A stretch of 13,620 bases of DNA from positions 1 through 13,620 of the forward strand of contig JAFUBK010000135.1 in NCBI GenBank assembly GCA_017460245.1, written 5' to 3'. Below the pieces are notes generated by a model. The model was not told the origin of the DNA. It worked only from the letters and a program-made list of their open reading frames with translations, and did not search any database. The translations under genes and the position numbers were made by a program. Below, piece after piece: positions 5,386-13,620 of the stretch (its first letter is position 1; every line of letters starts with the position of its first letter). This DNA is from Bacilli bacterium. Its GTDB lineage: Bacteria; Bacillota_I; Bacilli_A; RF39; UBA660.

Positions 5386-5400
5386 TCAAAAAATACGCAT

Positions 5401-5442
5401 AAGCCTGCACTCTAAAAATAGGGTGTGGGCTTTAGCCGTTTT
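5401..5442 (+). terminator. Strong hairpin after rplL, probable attenuator/terminator
   Basis: 5401-5414 pairs with 5419-5432 over 14 bp (three G-U pairs) around loop AAAA. The T-rich stretch that follows (TTTAGCCGTTTT) is interrupted, so termination may be partial. It lies 15 nt after the rplL stop. A partial stop between stalk-protein genes and rpoB is a common arrangement that lowers polymerase relative to ribosomal protein output; that reading is inference. Confidence 0.7.
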
Positions 5443-5457
5443 ATAAAAGGAGAAAAT

Positions 5458-6042
5458 ATGGCTCATTATTTTACCAATGATAAAATAGAAAGTGACGAAA
5501 AGCTGATTAAAGTTCAAATCAAAAAGAATCCATATTCTTTTTATGTTGACAATGGAGTGTTTTCTAAAAAAGGTTTAGACTTTGGCACAAGAACTCTTTT
5601 AGAAAACATCGATATAAAAAAAATAAAAGGGGACGTTCTAGATTTTGGTTGCGGTTATGGCCCAATCGGAATCTATATTGCCAAAAACACTGACAGCTAT
5701 GTTGATATGGTTGATATTAATAAAAGAAGCTTAAATTTAGCTTGTAAAAACGCCATCTTAAACGATGTACAAGTAAATGTTTTTGAAAGCAATATTTATC
5801 AAAATATAAACAAAAAATATGACTTCATAATTACTAATCCGCCGATTAGAGTTGGTAAAAAAATTCTCTACAAAATATTATTAGGAGCTTATAATCACCT
5901 AAAAGAAAATGGGCAGCTTTGGCTAGTAGTAAACAAAAACCAAGGCGCCAAATCATTAGAAAAAGATTTATCAAAAACATATCAAACAGAAATAATTTGT
6001 AAAAATAAAGGTTTTTATATAATTAAAGCCAAAAAGCATTGA
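5458..6042 (+). CDS. Class I SAM-dependent methyltransferase, RsmC-like single-domain (YbxB type)
   Basis: A 194-residue Rossmann-fold methyltransferase. The SAM-binding loop is DFGCGYGPIG at residues 62-71, an acidic strand VDMVDIN follows, and the catalytic NPPIR motif (residues 127-131) marks the group that methylates exocyclic amino groups of bases. The N-terminal SDxGVFSKK-like stretch (DNGVFSKKGLDFGTR) and the C-terminal GFYIIKAKK are hallmarks of the Bacillota YbxB family found between rplL and rpoB. E. coli RsmC, which makes m2G1207 in 16S rRNA, has an extra N-terminal domain that is absent here, so the exact target is inferred. I chose ATG 5458 because AAGGAG (5447-5452) lies 5 nt upstream and homologues start similarly; a GTG at 5425 lies inside the preceding hairpin. 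The TGA stop overlaps the rpoB -35 box and shows that TGA is not Trp here. Confidence 0.9.
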   Translation: MAHYFTNDKIESDEKLIKVQIKKNPYSFYVDNGVFSKKGLDFGTRTLLENIDIKKIKGDVLDFGCGYGPIGIYIAKNTDSYVDMVDINKRSLNLACKNAILNDVQVNVFESNIYQNINKKYDFIITNPPIRVGKKILYKILLGAYNHLKENGQLWLVVNKNQGAKSLEKDLSKTYQTEIICKNKGFYIIKAKKH

Positions 6043-6067
6043 CAATTTGCTAAAACATATATATAAT
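6039..6067 (+). promoter_or_regulatory. Perfect-consensus SigA promoter of rpoB-rpoC
   Basis: TTGACA (6039-6044), a 17-bp spacer and TATAAT (6062-6067). The -35 box contains the TGA stop codon of the methyltransferase gene. The transcript would have a leader of about 65 nt before rpoB. Confidence 0.88.
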
Positions 6068-6081
6068 TATAAATTGGCGAC

Positions 6082-6101
6082 ATATACTTTTTCAGGTATA
6101 T
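6082..6101 (+). promoter_or_regulatory. Hairpin in the rpoB leader
   Basis: ATATACTT (6082-6089) can pair with AGGTATAT (6094-6101), 8 bp including one G-U, around TTTC, near the 5' end of the leader. No T-run follows, so it is not a terminator. It may stabilise the mRNA or act in control; nothing in the sequence decides this. Confidence 0.45.
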
Positions 6102-6138
6102 AAGAACACCAAAAAAACTAGTTTATAGGGGTGAAAGA

Positions 6139-9100
6139 TTGGCTTATACAATTCAGAAAATTAATGACAAACGCGAAAGAAGAAATTACGCAAAAACAAA
6201 AAATGCTATTGAGCTTTCCAATTTATTAGAGATTCAAACAGAATCTTATAATTGGTTTTTAAACGAGGGAATAAAAGAAGTATTTGATGATATTTTTCCA
6301 GTAGAAAGCTTTACTGGTAATTTGTCGTTAGAATTCGGGGAATATTCGTTTGAGGAACCTAGATATTCTATCAAACAGTGTAAAGACAGAGATGCAACCT
6401 ATGCAGCTCCATTAAAAGTTGAGGCTAGACTTTTTAACATCGAAACTGGTGAAGTAAAAGAACAAGAAATATACTTAGGCGATATGCCAATAATGACCGA
6501 TAGTGGATCATTTATTGTCAACGGTGCTGAAAGAGTAATCGTATCACAATTAGTTCGTTCTCCATCTGTATATTTCGGTAAAGAAGTAGACAAGAAAAAC
6601 GGTAAAGTAACTATCGGTGGACAATTAATACCAAATAAAGGAACTTGGCTTGAGTATGAAACTGATGCCAAAGATGTTATGTATGTTCGTATCGATAGAA
6701 CTAGAAAAGTACCAATTACTACGCTTTTAAGAGCCGTTGGTTTATCTAGTGATGCTGACATTACTGATTTATTTGGTGAAGATGACTACATAATCAAAAC
6801 ATTAGAAAAAGACGCTAATAAAAACACAGATGAAGCATTAATTGACATTCACTCTAAATTAAGGCCAGGAGAACCATCAACACTAGAATCTGCCAAAAAC
6901 CAACTAATTACCAGATTCTTTGATGCCTTCCGTTACGATCTAGCCAAAGTCGGAAGATATAAGTTCAACAAAAAATTGAATATTGTTGATCGTCTTTTAG
7001 GATGCACTTTAGCCGAAACTATAAAAGTAGACGGAAAAGTTATTGCCAAAGACGGTGATGAAGTTACTAAAGAATTATTAGAAACATTAAAACCAATATT
7101 TGCTGAAGGTTATGGACGTAAAGAAGTACTAATCAATACCGATTTAGATACTTATAATGAAGTTCAAATCGTAAAAGTTTATTCAAAGAAAAACAAAGAC
7201 AAAGTTGTTAGAATTATCGGTAATGATAGTAACACTGATATCAAACGTTTGACAATCTCAGATGTTTATGCATCAGTATCATATTACTTAAATTTATTAG
7301 AAGGAATCGGATCATTTGATGAAATCGATCACTTATCTAATAGACGTGTTCGCCAAGTAGGAGAACTATTACAAAATCAATTCCGAGTAGGTATTAGTCG
7401 TATCGAAAGAATGATTAGAGATCGTATGAGTACCCAAGATATTAATGAAGTAACTCCAAAAAGTTTAATCAACATAAGACCACTTACCGCAGCTATAAAA
7501 GAGTTTTTTGGTTCTTCACAACTATCACAATTCATGGATCAAATTAACCCTATTGCCGAACTTACAAACAAAAGAAGACTGTCTTCATTAGGACCAGGTG
7601 GATTATCACGTGATAGAGCCAGTATGGAAGTACGTGACATCAATCCTTCACATTATGGAAGATTATGTCCAATCGAATCTCCAGAAGGACCTAATATCGG
7701 ACTAATTACTTCACTTGCATCATATGCAAAAATAAATGAATATGGATTTATAATGACTCCATATCGTAAAGTAAAAGACAGTAAACTAACAGATGAAATA
7801 GTTTACATGACAGCTGATGAAGAATTAGATTATTATATTGCTCCTGCAACAGTAGCTATAAATGATAAAAATGAAATAACTGAGCAGCGCGTTACAGTAA
7901 GATATCAATCAGATACCTTAATGATCGATAAAGATAAAATTGATTTTATCGATGTTTCGCCACAACAAGTAATTTCAATTACCACTAGTGGAATTCCATT
8001 TCTTGAACACGATGATGGAAAAAGAGCTTTGATGGGTGCCAATATGCAACGTCAAGCAATCCCATTATTAAAAGCTGAAGCTCCACTTGTTGGAACCGGT
8101 GTAGAAGCAATTTCTGCACGTAACTCAGGAGTAGTTGTAATATCAAAAGCCGACGGCGTAGTAGACTATGTTGACGCAAGAAAGATAATAGTTAAAAACG
8201 CTAAAGGTACAGATACATATTATTTAAACGGTTTTGAAGAAAGTAACATGGGAACATGTTACCATCAAAAACCAATCGTAAAAAAAGGCGACAAAATTAA
8301 AAGAGGAGACGTAATTGCTGATGGACCAAGTACCGATGAAGGAGAACTTGCCTTAGCCAAAAACGTGACTGTAGCATTCGTAAACTTCGATGGATATAAC
8401 TACGAAGACGCTGTCGTATTAAACGAAAGACTAGTTAACGATGATGCTTATACATCAATTCACATAAAAGACTATCCAATAGAATGCCGTGATACTAAAT
8501 TAGGATCAGAAGAATTCACAAGAGACATACCAAATGTTGGAGAAGAAGCCAGAAAAAATCTTGATGAAAACGGAATTGTTCGTATTGGTACCGAAGTAAA
8601 AGATGATGATATTTTAGTAGGTAAAGTTACACCAAAAGGTATGGCCGAACTTACTAGTGAAGAAAAATTATTACATGCTATCTTTGGTGAAAAAACAAGA
8701 GAAGTAAGAGACACATCTTTAAGAGTGCCTCATGGTGGCGGAGGAATCGTTCACGATGTGCAAATATTAACAAAAGAAAATGGTGACGAATTACCAGCCG
8801 GTGTTAGTAAAAAAATTCGTGTTTACATTGCTCAAAAGAGAAAAATATCTGTTGGTGATAAACTAGCAGGACGTCACGGAAACAAAGGCGTTATTTCCCT
8901 TATCTTACCGGAAGAAGATATGCCATATATGGAAGATGGTAGAACTGTTGATATTTTACTTAACCCACTAGGAGTACCATCACGTATGAATATCGGTCAA
9001 ATCCTAGAATTACACTTAGGAATGGCTGCAAAATCATTAAATATTCATGTCGCAACACCAGTATTTGACGGAGCCACTCGTACTGAAGTAGTAGAGGCAT

Positions 9101-9771
9101 TAAAAGAAGCTGGTCTTCCAGAAGATGGTAAAATGACATTATATGACGGTCGTACAGGACTTCCATTTGATCATAAAATTGCCGTTGGTGTTATGTACAT
9201 GTTAAAACTAGACCACATGGTTGATGACAAATTACACGCTCGTTCAACTGGACCATACTCACTAGTTACACAACAACCACTAGGAGGAAAAGCACAATTT
9301 GGTGGTCAAAGATTCGGAGAAATGGAAGTTTGGGCTCTATATGCTTATGGAGCTGCCAACATTCTACAAGAAATGATGACAATCAAATCAGATGATGTTG
9401 TTGGTCGTGTTAAAGTGTATGAATCATTAGTAAAAGGTGAAGATCTACCGAAATCTGGAGTCCCAGAAAGTTTCAGAGTAGTTATTAAAGAATTCCAAGC
9501 TTTAGGTTTAGATATTACCGTATTAGATGAAGATGGAAAATTTGTTGAACTTAAAGATTTAGAAGAAGCTGAAAAAGATACATATGTAGTAGAATCTGAC
9601 TTAGAAAGTGAAATTCTAAAAGCCAAAGAAGAAGCCGATAAACAAACATCACTTCTTGCTGAAGAATTAAACGATACCGAAAATACATTAGAAAAAGAAG
9701 TTACTGATGACTCTGAGCCATCAGAAGAACAACCAAATCAGTCAGATGATATGGAAGGAGATGAAGAATAA
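6139..9771 (+). CDS. rpoB: DNA-directed RNA polymerase subunit beta
   Basis: A 1210-residue catalytic subunit (B. subtilis about 1190). Landmarks in order: the N-terminal ELSNLLEIQTESYNWF, the GSFIVNGAERVIVSQLVRSP protrusion/lobe signature, the rifampicin pocket FFGSSQLSQFMDQ...RRLSSLGPGGLSRDRA, CPIESPEGPNIGLI, DGYNYEDAV from residue 751, and the active-site loop VGDKLAGRHGNKG at 905-917, followed by GVPSRMNIGQ. The C-terminus ends in an acidic, probably disordered tail. Asn477 stands where E. coli has His526, a site tied to rifampicin resistance. Translation starts at TTG 6139 after AGGGGTG (6127-6133); B. subtilis rpoB also uses TTG. The stop overlaps the ATG of rpoC by one base, keeping beta and beta' made in step. 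Confidence 0.98.
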   Translation: MAYTIQKINDKRERRNYAKTKNAIELSNLLEIQTESYNWFLNEGIKEVFDDIFPVESFTGNLSLEFGEYSFEEPRYSIKQCKDRDATYAAPLKVEARLFNIETGEVKEQEIYLGDMPIMTDSGSFIVNGAERVIVSQLVRSPSVYFGKEVDKKNGKVTIGGQLIPNKGTWLEYETDAKDVMYVRIDRTRKVPITTLLRAVGLSSDADITDLFGEDDYIIKTLEKDANKNTDEALIDIHSKLRPGEPSTLESAKNQLITRFFDAFRYDLAKVGRYKFNKKLNIVDRLLGCTLAETIKVDGKVIAKDGDEVTKELLETLKPIFAEGYGRKEVLINTDLDTYNEVQIVKVYSKKNKDKVVRIIGNDSNTDIKRLTISDVYASVSYYLNLLEGIGSFDEIDHLSNRRVRQVGELLQNQFRVGISRIERMIRDRMSTQDINEVTPKSLINIRPLTAAIKEFFGSSQLSQFMDQINPIAELTNKRRLSSLGPGGLSRDRASMEVRDINPSHYGRLCPIESPEGPNIGLITSLASYAKINEYGFIMTPYRKVKDSKLTDEIVYMTADEELDYYIAPATVAINDKNEITEQRVTVRYQSDTLMIDKDKIDFIDVSPQQVISITTSGIPFLEHDDGKRALMGANMQRQAIPLLKAEAPLVGTGVEAISARNSGVVVISKADGVVDYVDARKIIVKNAKGTDTYYLNGFEESNMGTCYHQKPIVKKGDKIKRGDVIADGPSTDEGELALAKNVTVAFVNFDGYNYEDAVVLNERLVNDDAYTSIHIKDYPIECRDTKLGSEEFTRDIPNVGEEARKNLDENGIVRIGTEVKDDDILVGKVTPKGMAELTSEEKLLHAIFGEKTREVRDTSLRVPHGGGGIVHDVQILTKENGDELPAGVSKKIRVYIAQKRKISVGDKLAGRHGNKGVISLILPEEDMPYMEDGRTVDILLNPLGVPSRMNIGQILELHLGMAAKSLNIHVATPVFDGATRTEVVEALKEAGLPEDGKMTLYDGRTGLPFDHKIAVGVMYMLKLDHMVDDKLHARSTGPYSLVTQQPLGGKAQFGGQRFGEMEVWALYAYGAANILQEMMTIKSDDVVGRVKVYESLVKGEDLPKSGVPESFRVVIKEFQALGLDITVLDEDGKFVELKDLEEAEKDTYVVESDLESEILKAKEEADKQTSLLAEELNDTENTLEKEVTDDSEPSEEQPNQSDDMEGDEE

Positions 9772-12700
9772 TGGACGCAAATAGTTTTGCTGGATTAAGA
9801 ATCGCAATCGCATCTCCTGAAAAAATTCGTTCTTGGTCATATGGTGAAGTAAAAAAAGCTGAGACAATGAACTACAGAACTCTAAAACCAGAACGTGATG
9901 GGCTATTTTGTGAAAAAATATTTGGTCCGACCAAAGATTTCGAATGTGCCTGTGGAAAATATAAACGTTTAAGATATAAAAACATCATTTGTGATAGATG
10001 TGGAGTTGAAGTTACTAGAGCTAAAGTACGTCGCGAACGTATGGGCCATATCGAACTTGCAACTCCAGTATCTCACATTTGGTTCTTTAAAGGGGTACCA
10101 TCAAGAATGGGCTTAGTTCTTGATATGTCTCCAAGAGAGTTAGAAGAAGTTTTATACTTTGTTTCCTATGTAGTCCTAGAACCAGGCGATACCCCATTAG
10201 AAAAAAAGCAAACAATATCTGATCGTGAGTATCGTTCTTATGTAGAAAAATATGGTAATACCTTCAGAGTAGGTATGGGTGCCGAAGCAATCAAAGAATT
10301 ACTTAAGCAGGTTGATATTGATAAAGAAGTTGAAGCTTTAAGAACTGAAATTGACGAAATTAAAGACACATCAAGTCAAAAACGTATTCGTTTAGTAAAA
10401 CGTTTAGATGTTTTAGTTGCCTTCCAAGAATCAGGAAACCGTCCAGAATGGATGATCTTAGATGCACTTCCAGTAATTCCACCAGAACTTAGACCAATGA
10501 TTCAATTAGATGGTGGAAGATTTGCTACATCAGATCTAAACGACTTATATAGAAGAGTTATTAATAGAAATAACCGTCTTAAAAAACTAATTGACTTAAA
10601 CGCCCCATCAATCATTATTCAAAACGAAAAACGTATGCTTCAAGAAGCAGTAGACGCTTTGTTCGATAATGGTAGACGTGGTAAAAACATAACCGGTCCA
10701 GGAAACAGGCCACTTAAATCTTTAGCGAGTATGCTAAAAGGTAAACAAGGTCGTTTCCGTCAAAACTTATTAGGAAAACGTGTTGACTATTCAGCTCGTT
10801 CAGTTATCGTTGTTGGACCATCTCTAAAAATGTATGAATTTGGTATACCAAAAGAAATGGCTCTAGAACTATTCAAACCACATGTAATTAATGGACTAGT
10901 AACAAAGGAAATAGCTTCAAACATCAAAGCTGCTAAAAGAATGATTGAAAACCAAGATGAAAGAGTTTGGGATGTGGTTGAAGAAAAGATAAAAGAACAC
11001 CCAGTGTTATTAAACCGTGCTCCAACTTTACACCGTTTAGGTATTCAAGCATTTGAACCAAAGTTAATTGATGGTAAAGCAATCCGTATTCATCCGTTAG
11101 TTTGTGCCGCTTTCAACGCCGACTTCGATGGTGACCAAATGGCAGTTCACGTACCAATAAGTCCAGAAGCACAGGCTGAAGCTCGAATTTTAATGCTTGG
11201 TGCAAACAACATTCTTTCGCCAAAAGATGGAACCCCAATAGTTACACCATCACAAGATATCGTTTTAGGTAACTATTATCTAACATTAGAAAAATCAGAT
11301 CAGCCTGGTGAAGGAAGAGTATTTAAAAATGACAACGATGCTATAATGGCATATCAAAGAGGTGAATTAACACTTCACTCTCGTATTGCTTTACCAGTAA
11401 AATCATTTAGACACAAAATATTTCCAGACAAATTTATGGATAAATATTTAGTCACTACACCAGGAAAATTAATACTAAATGACGTTTTCCCAGATACTTT
11501 CCAATATATAAATGATGGAAGTTCAGAAAACATCAAAAGTATGACTCCTAAAAAATATTTTATTGATAAAGGTAAAAATATACTTGAAGAAATAAAAGCA
11601 ATGCCACTTACTAAAGCCCTTAACAAAGGAGCATTAGAAGGTTTAATTGCTCAGGTCTATAAACGTTATCACACTACTGAAACATCAGTTATGCTAGACG
11701 CAATTAAAGACTTAGGATTTAAATATTCAACATTATCAGGTATTAGTATCTCAATCGATGACATTCACGAAAGTAAAACAAAAGGTGAAATCATCGAAAA
11801 AGCCCAAAGCAAAGTTGATACCATCAACAAACAATTTAAACGTGGTTTAATTACCGAAAAAGAACGTTATGACAGGGTTATTGAAACGTGGTTTGAAGCC
11901 AAAGATCAAGTGTATGATGAACTAGAAAACTGGCTTAAAGATAATCCAGAAGCATCAATTAGTATGATGATTAATTCAAAAGCCCGTGGTTCAATAAGTC
12001 AGTATGGTCAAATGGCTGGTATGCGTGGTATCATGAACAAACCAACCGGAGATTATGTTGAAATTCCAATCCTTTCATCATTTAGTGAAGGAATGACCGT
12101 TTCAGAATTCTTCACATCTACTCACGGAACTCGTAAAGGTGCGGCCGATACAGCCCTAAAAACTGCAGATTCAGGTTACTTAACTCGACGTTTAGTAGAT
12201 GTTGTTCAAGACGTTATCGTTAAAGAAGATGATTGTGGAACTGAGGCCGGTCTAATAGCCGAAGAAATTTTAAATAGCGATGGAACACTAATAGAATCGT
12301 TAGAAGAACGTATTATTGGTAGATATAGTAATAAGAAAATTATCAATCCAGAAACTAAAGCCGTTATCTGCGAAAAAGACACATATATCACAGAATCAAT
12401 TGCTGAAAAAATAATCAAAGCTGGAATTACTAAAGTTCCAATTAGAAGCGTTCTTACATGTAAAACTGATCACGGAGTATGTCGTACATGTTACGGCCGC
12501 AATTTAGCAACCGGTTCAGAAGTTGAAATTGGTGAAGCACTAGGTATTATGGCAGCCCAATCAATTGGTGAGCCAGGTACACAACTTACCATGAGAAACT
12601 TCAATACTGGTGGAGTTGCCGGTGGAGAAGACATCACTCAAGGTCTTCCTCGTGTACAAGAAATTTTTGAAGCTCGTAACCCTAAAGGAAAAGCCACTAT

Positions 12701-13406
12701 TTCAGAAATTAACGGTGTTGTAAGCAAAATCGTTGATGAAGGTGGACACTATAAAATTTATGTTAAAAACGATGTTGAAACAAGAGAACATTCTACAAAC
12801 TATGGAGTAGATGTTATCTGTGAAAAAGGTCAAGAAGTAAAAGCTGGTGAAAAACTTACCAAGGGTGCTATCAACCCTAAAGAATTACTAGTTGTAACTG
12901 ATCCAATCACAGTTCAACAATATATCTTATTTGAAATACAAAAAGTATATCGTTCACAAGGTGTAGAAGTTAGCGATAAACACGTTGAAGTAATTGCCAA
13001 ACGTATGATTTCAAAAATCAAAATTGTTGATTCAGGTGACTCATTATTCTTACCAGGAACAATGGTAGATATCAATCACTTTACTGAAGAAAACAAAAAA
13101 CTTATCTTAGAAGGTAAACGACCTTCAATTGGTAAACCAGTATTACTAGGAATTACTAAAGCATCTCTAGAAACAGATTCATTCCTATCAGCAGCCTCAT
13201 TCCAAGAGACAACAAGAATCTTAACTGACGCAGCTGTTCATGGAAAAATAGATCATCTAAATGGTCTAAAAGAAAATGTTATCATAGGTAAGTTAATTCC
13301 TGCCGGAACTGGTGCCAAACAATATAAAACCGCAGAATACACTTTAGAAAACGAAATTTTAAAAGATGAACCTCTAGAGGCTTTAGAACAAGAACTAATG
13401 GACTAA
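9771..13406 (+). CDS. rpoC: DNA-directed RNA polymerase subunit beta'
   Basis: A 1211-residue catalytic subunit (B. subtilis about 1199). The N-terminal zinc ribbon uses Cys59, Cys61, Cys74 and Cys77. NADFDGDQM at residues 449-457 holds the three Asp that bind the catalytic magnesium. LLGKRVDYSARSVIVVGP precedes it. The bridge-helix region (FFTSTHGTRKGAADTALKTA) is followed by the second zinc site, Cys822, Cys897, Cys904 and Cys907, and by the trigger-loop region MAAQSIGEPGTQLTMRNF from residue 927. It has the compact Bacillota/Mollicutes form without the large proteobacterial insertion. ATG 9771 overlaps the rpoB stop, with AAGGAG at 9755-9760. The last codons form the 5' arm of the terminator. 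No missing catalytic or metal-binding residue was seen. Confidence 0.98.
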   Translation: MDANSFAGLRIAIASPEKIRSWSYGEVKKAETMNYRTLKPERDGLFCEKIFGPTKDFECACGKYKRLRYKNIICDRCGVEVTRAKVRRERMGHIELATPVSHIWFFKGVPSRMGLVLDMSPRELEEVLYFVSYVVLEPGDTPLEKKQTISDREYRSYVEKYGNTFRVGMGAEAIKELLKQVDIDKEVEALRTEIDEIKDTSSQKRIRLVKRLDVLVAFQESGNRPEWMILDALPVIPPELRPMIQLDGGRFATSDLNDLYRRVINRNNRLKKLIDLNAPSIIIQNEKRMLQEAVDALFDNGRRGKNITGPGNRPLKSLASMLKGKQGRFRQNLLGKRVDYSARSVIVVGPSLKMYEFGIPKEMALELFKPHVINGLVTKEIASNIKAAKRMIENQDERVWDVVEEKIKEHPVLLNRAPTLHRLGIQAFEPKLIDGKAIRIHPLVCAAFNADFDGDQMAVHVPISPEAQAEARILMLGANNILSPKDGTPIVTPSQDIVLGNYYLTLEKSDQPGEGRVFKNDNDAIMAYQRGELTLHSRIALPVKSFRHKIFPDKFMDKYLVTTPGKLILNDVFPDTFQYINDGSSENIKSMTPKKYFIDKGKNILEEIKAMPLTKALNKGALEGLIAQVYKRYHTTETSVMLDAIKDLGFKYSTLSGISISIDDIHESKTKGEIIEKAQSKVDTINKQFKRGLITEKERYDRVIETWFEAKDQVYDELENWLKDNPEASISMMINSKARGSISQYGQMAGMRGIMNKPTGDYVEIPILSSFSEGMTVSEFFTSTHGTRKGAADTALKTADSGYLTRRLVDVVQDVIVKEDDCGTEAGLIAEEILNSDGTLIESLEERIIGRYSNKKIINPETKAVICEKDTYITESIAEKIIKAGITKVPIRSVLTCKTDHGVCRTCYGRNLATGSEVEIGEALGIMAAQSIGEPGTQLTMRNFNTGGVAGGEDITQGLPRVQEIFEARNPKGKATISEINGVVSKIVDEGGHYKIYVKNDVETREHSTNYGVDVICEKGQEVKAGEKLTKGAINPKELLVVTDPITVQQYILFEIQKVYRSQGVEVSDKHVEVIAKRMISKIKIVDSGDSLFLPGTMVDINHFTEENKKLILEGKRPSIGKPVLLGITKASLETDSFLSAASFQETTRILTDAAVHGKIDHLNGLKENVIIGKLIPAGTGAKQYKTAEYTLENEILKDEPLEALEQELMD

Positions 13407-13422
13407 TTCATTAGTTCTTTTT
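13390..13422 (+). terminator. Intrinsic terminator of rpoB-rpoC overlapping the end of rpoC
   Basis: AAGAACTAATG (13390-13400) pairs with CATTAGTTCTT (13409-13419), 11 bp, and a T-tract runs 13418-13422. The 5' arm is coding sequence and the rpoC stop codon (13404-13406) lies in the loop, so terminating ribosomes would mask the stem, linking termination to ribosome release. Confidence 0.8.
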
Positions 13423-13437
13423 ATTTAAATAAAAACT

Positions 13438-13463
13438 TAACACTCTACCTGAGTAGAGTGTTA
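13438..13463. terminator. 11-bp perfect inverted repeat, possible second or reverse-strand terminator, or operator
   Basis: TAACACTCTAC (13438-13448) and GTAGAGTGTTA (13453-13463) are perfect complements around CTGA. Read on the - strand the stem is followed by AGTTTTTATTT, a better terminator tail than the + side offers. It ends 13 nt before the -35 box of the next gene, so an operator role is also possible. Confidence 0.5.
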
Positions 13464-13476
13464 TTATGTAACCATC

Positions 13477-13506
13477 TTGACAAAAAATAGATTAAATTCT
13501 TATAAT
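13477..13506 (+). promoter_or_regulatory. SigA-type promoter of the last gene
   Basis: TTGACA (13477-13482) and TATAAT (13501-13506) are both perfect consensus hexamers, separated by 18 bp. They lie 27 nt before the start codon of the truncated gene and separate it from the rpoBC unit. Confidence 0.82.
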
Positions 13507-13532
13507 GTTAAAGGCCTTAAGGAGTGTGATGT

Positions 13533-13620
13533 ATGAAAGAAAAAACAAGAATATCAAAACTTAAAAGAAGCAGTTTTAGAAATAAAACGTATGACAGTGC
13601 CAGAATCATAAAAAGCAAAA
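13533..13620 (+). CDS. N-terminus of an unrecognised protein, 3'-truncated by window edge
   Basis: ATG 13533 follows AAGGAG (13519-13524) at good spacing, and the frame stays open to the end of the window: 29 codons starting MKEKTRISKLKRSSFRN and ending ARIIKSK. An overlapping ATG at 13529 in another frame stops after 11 codons, so it is not the start. The visible part is very basic (Lys/Arg in nearly half of positions), which could precede a membrane segment or contact nucleic acid; no family can be named. In B. subtilis the next genes after rpoC are an L7Ae-like protein and rpsL, and this N-terminus does not look like either, so the conserved order seems to break here. Confidence 0.6.
   Translation, partial: MKEKTRISKLKRSSFRNKTYDSARIIKSK

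Noticed and set aside
5425..5457. Upstream GTG start for the methyltransferase
   Set aside because: It lies in the 3' arm of the rplL hairpin and adds residues not found in the family; ATG 5458 has a good ribosome-binding site.
6040..6042. TGA read as Trp (Mycoplasma/Spiroplasma code)
   Set aside because: The methyltransferase ends with the family's C-terminal KAKK just before this TGA, and Trp is written TGG throughout, so TGA acts as stop.
6399..12418. Open frames on the - strand opposite rpoB and rpoC
   Set aside because: They lie within unmistakable polymerase coding sequence and are Ser/Leu-rich complements of it.

Overview
This is a low-GC Bacillota-type core information-processing cluster, with every supported gene on the + strand: rlmB (3' part) - sigH-like - repeat protein - secE - nusG - rplK - rplA - rplJ - rplL - rsmC-like methyltransferase - rpoB - rpoC - start of an unrecognised gene. 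The order closely follows the Bacillus subtilis rlmB...rpoC block. DNA is strongly A+T-rich. Trp is encoded by TGG, and the methyltransferase ends at TGA exactly where the family ends, so the standard bacterial code is in use and not the Mycoplasma/Spiroplasma code. A SigH-like factor, A+T richness and an Asn in the RpoB rifampicin pocket (as reported in Mollicutes) together suggest an uncultured Bacilli lineage near the Mollicutes/Erysipelotrichia; that placement is inference.

Positions 1-2187 hold the 3' end of a TrmH/SpoU-type 23S rRNA 2'-O-methyltransferase, a sigma factor overlapping it by 11 nt, and a 330-residue protein of irregular helical-looking repeats with the consensus IP-x-EY-x-T-x-x-M. 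The Rae1/YacP gene (between rlmB and sigH in B. subtilis) and the L33 gene rpmG (between sigH and secE) are both missing; the repeat protein sits where rpmG would be.

Positions 2188-5457 hold secE-nusG, rplK-rplA and rplJ-rplL. Each pair has its own strong SigA-type promoter with a 17-bp spacer. Those before rplK and rplJ lie at the stop codon of the gene before. The leaders carry recognisable autoregulatory RNA: an L1-target-like motif (GTGGGAG...ACCAC, as on the 23S L1 stalk) before rplK and another before rplA, and a textbook L10 leader with competing antiterminator and terminator hairpins before rplJ. A 14-bp hairpin separates rplL from the methyltransferase.

Positions 5458-13406 hold the methyltransferase and rpoB-rpoC. 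rpoB has a perfect-consensus promoter overlapping the methyltransferase stop codon, and rpoB and rpoC overlap by one base. A terminator whose 5' arm is the last codons of rpoC ends the block. A second perfect hairpin and another consensus promoter then introduce a new basic-N-terminus gene cut by the window edge.

The window is mostly a conserved housekeeping region. I see no defence system, mobile element or clearly new enzyme system. The points worth following are the repeat protein inserted in the core operon, the doubled L1-type site with a competing hairpin, the near-duplicate rplK and rplJ promoters, and the antibiotic-site residues in RpoB (N477) and L11 (T25).
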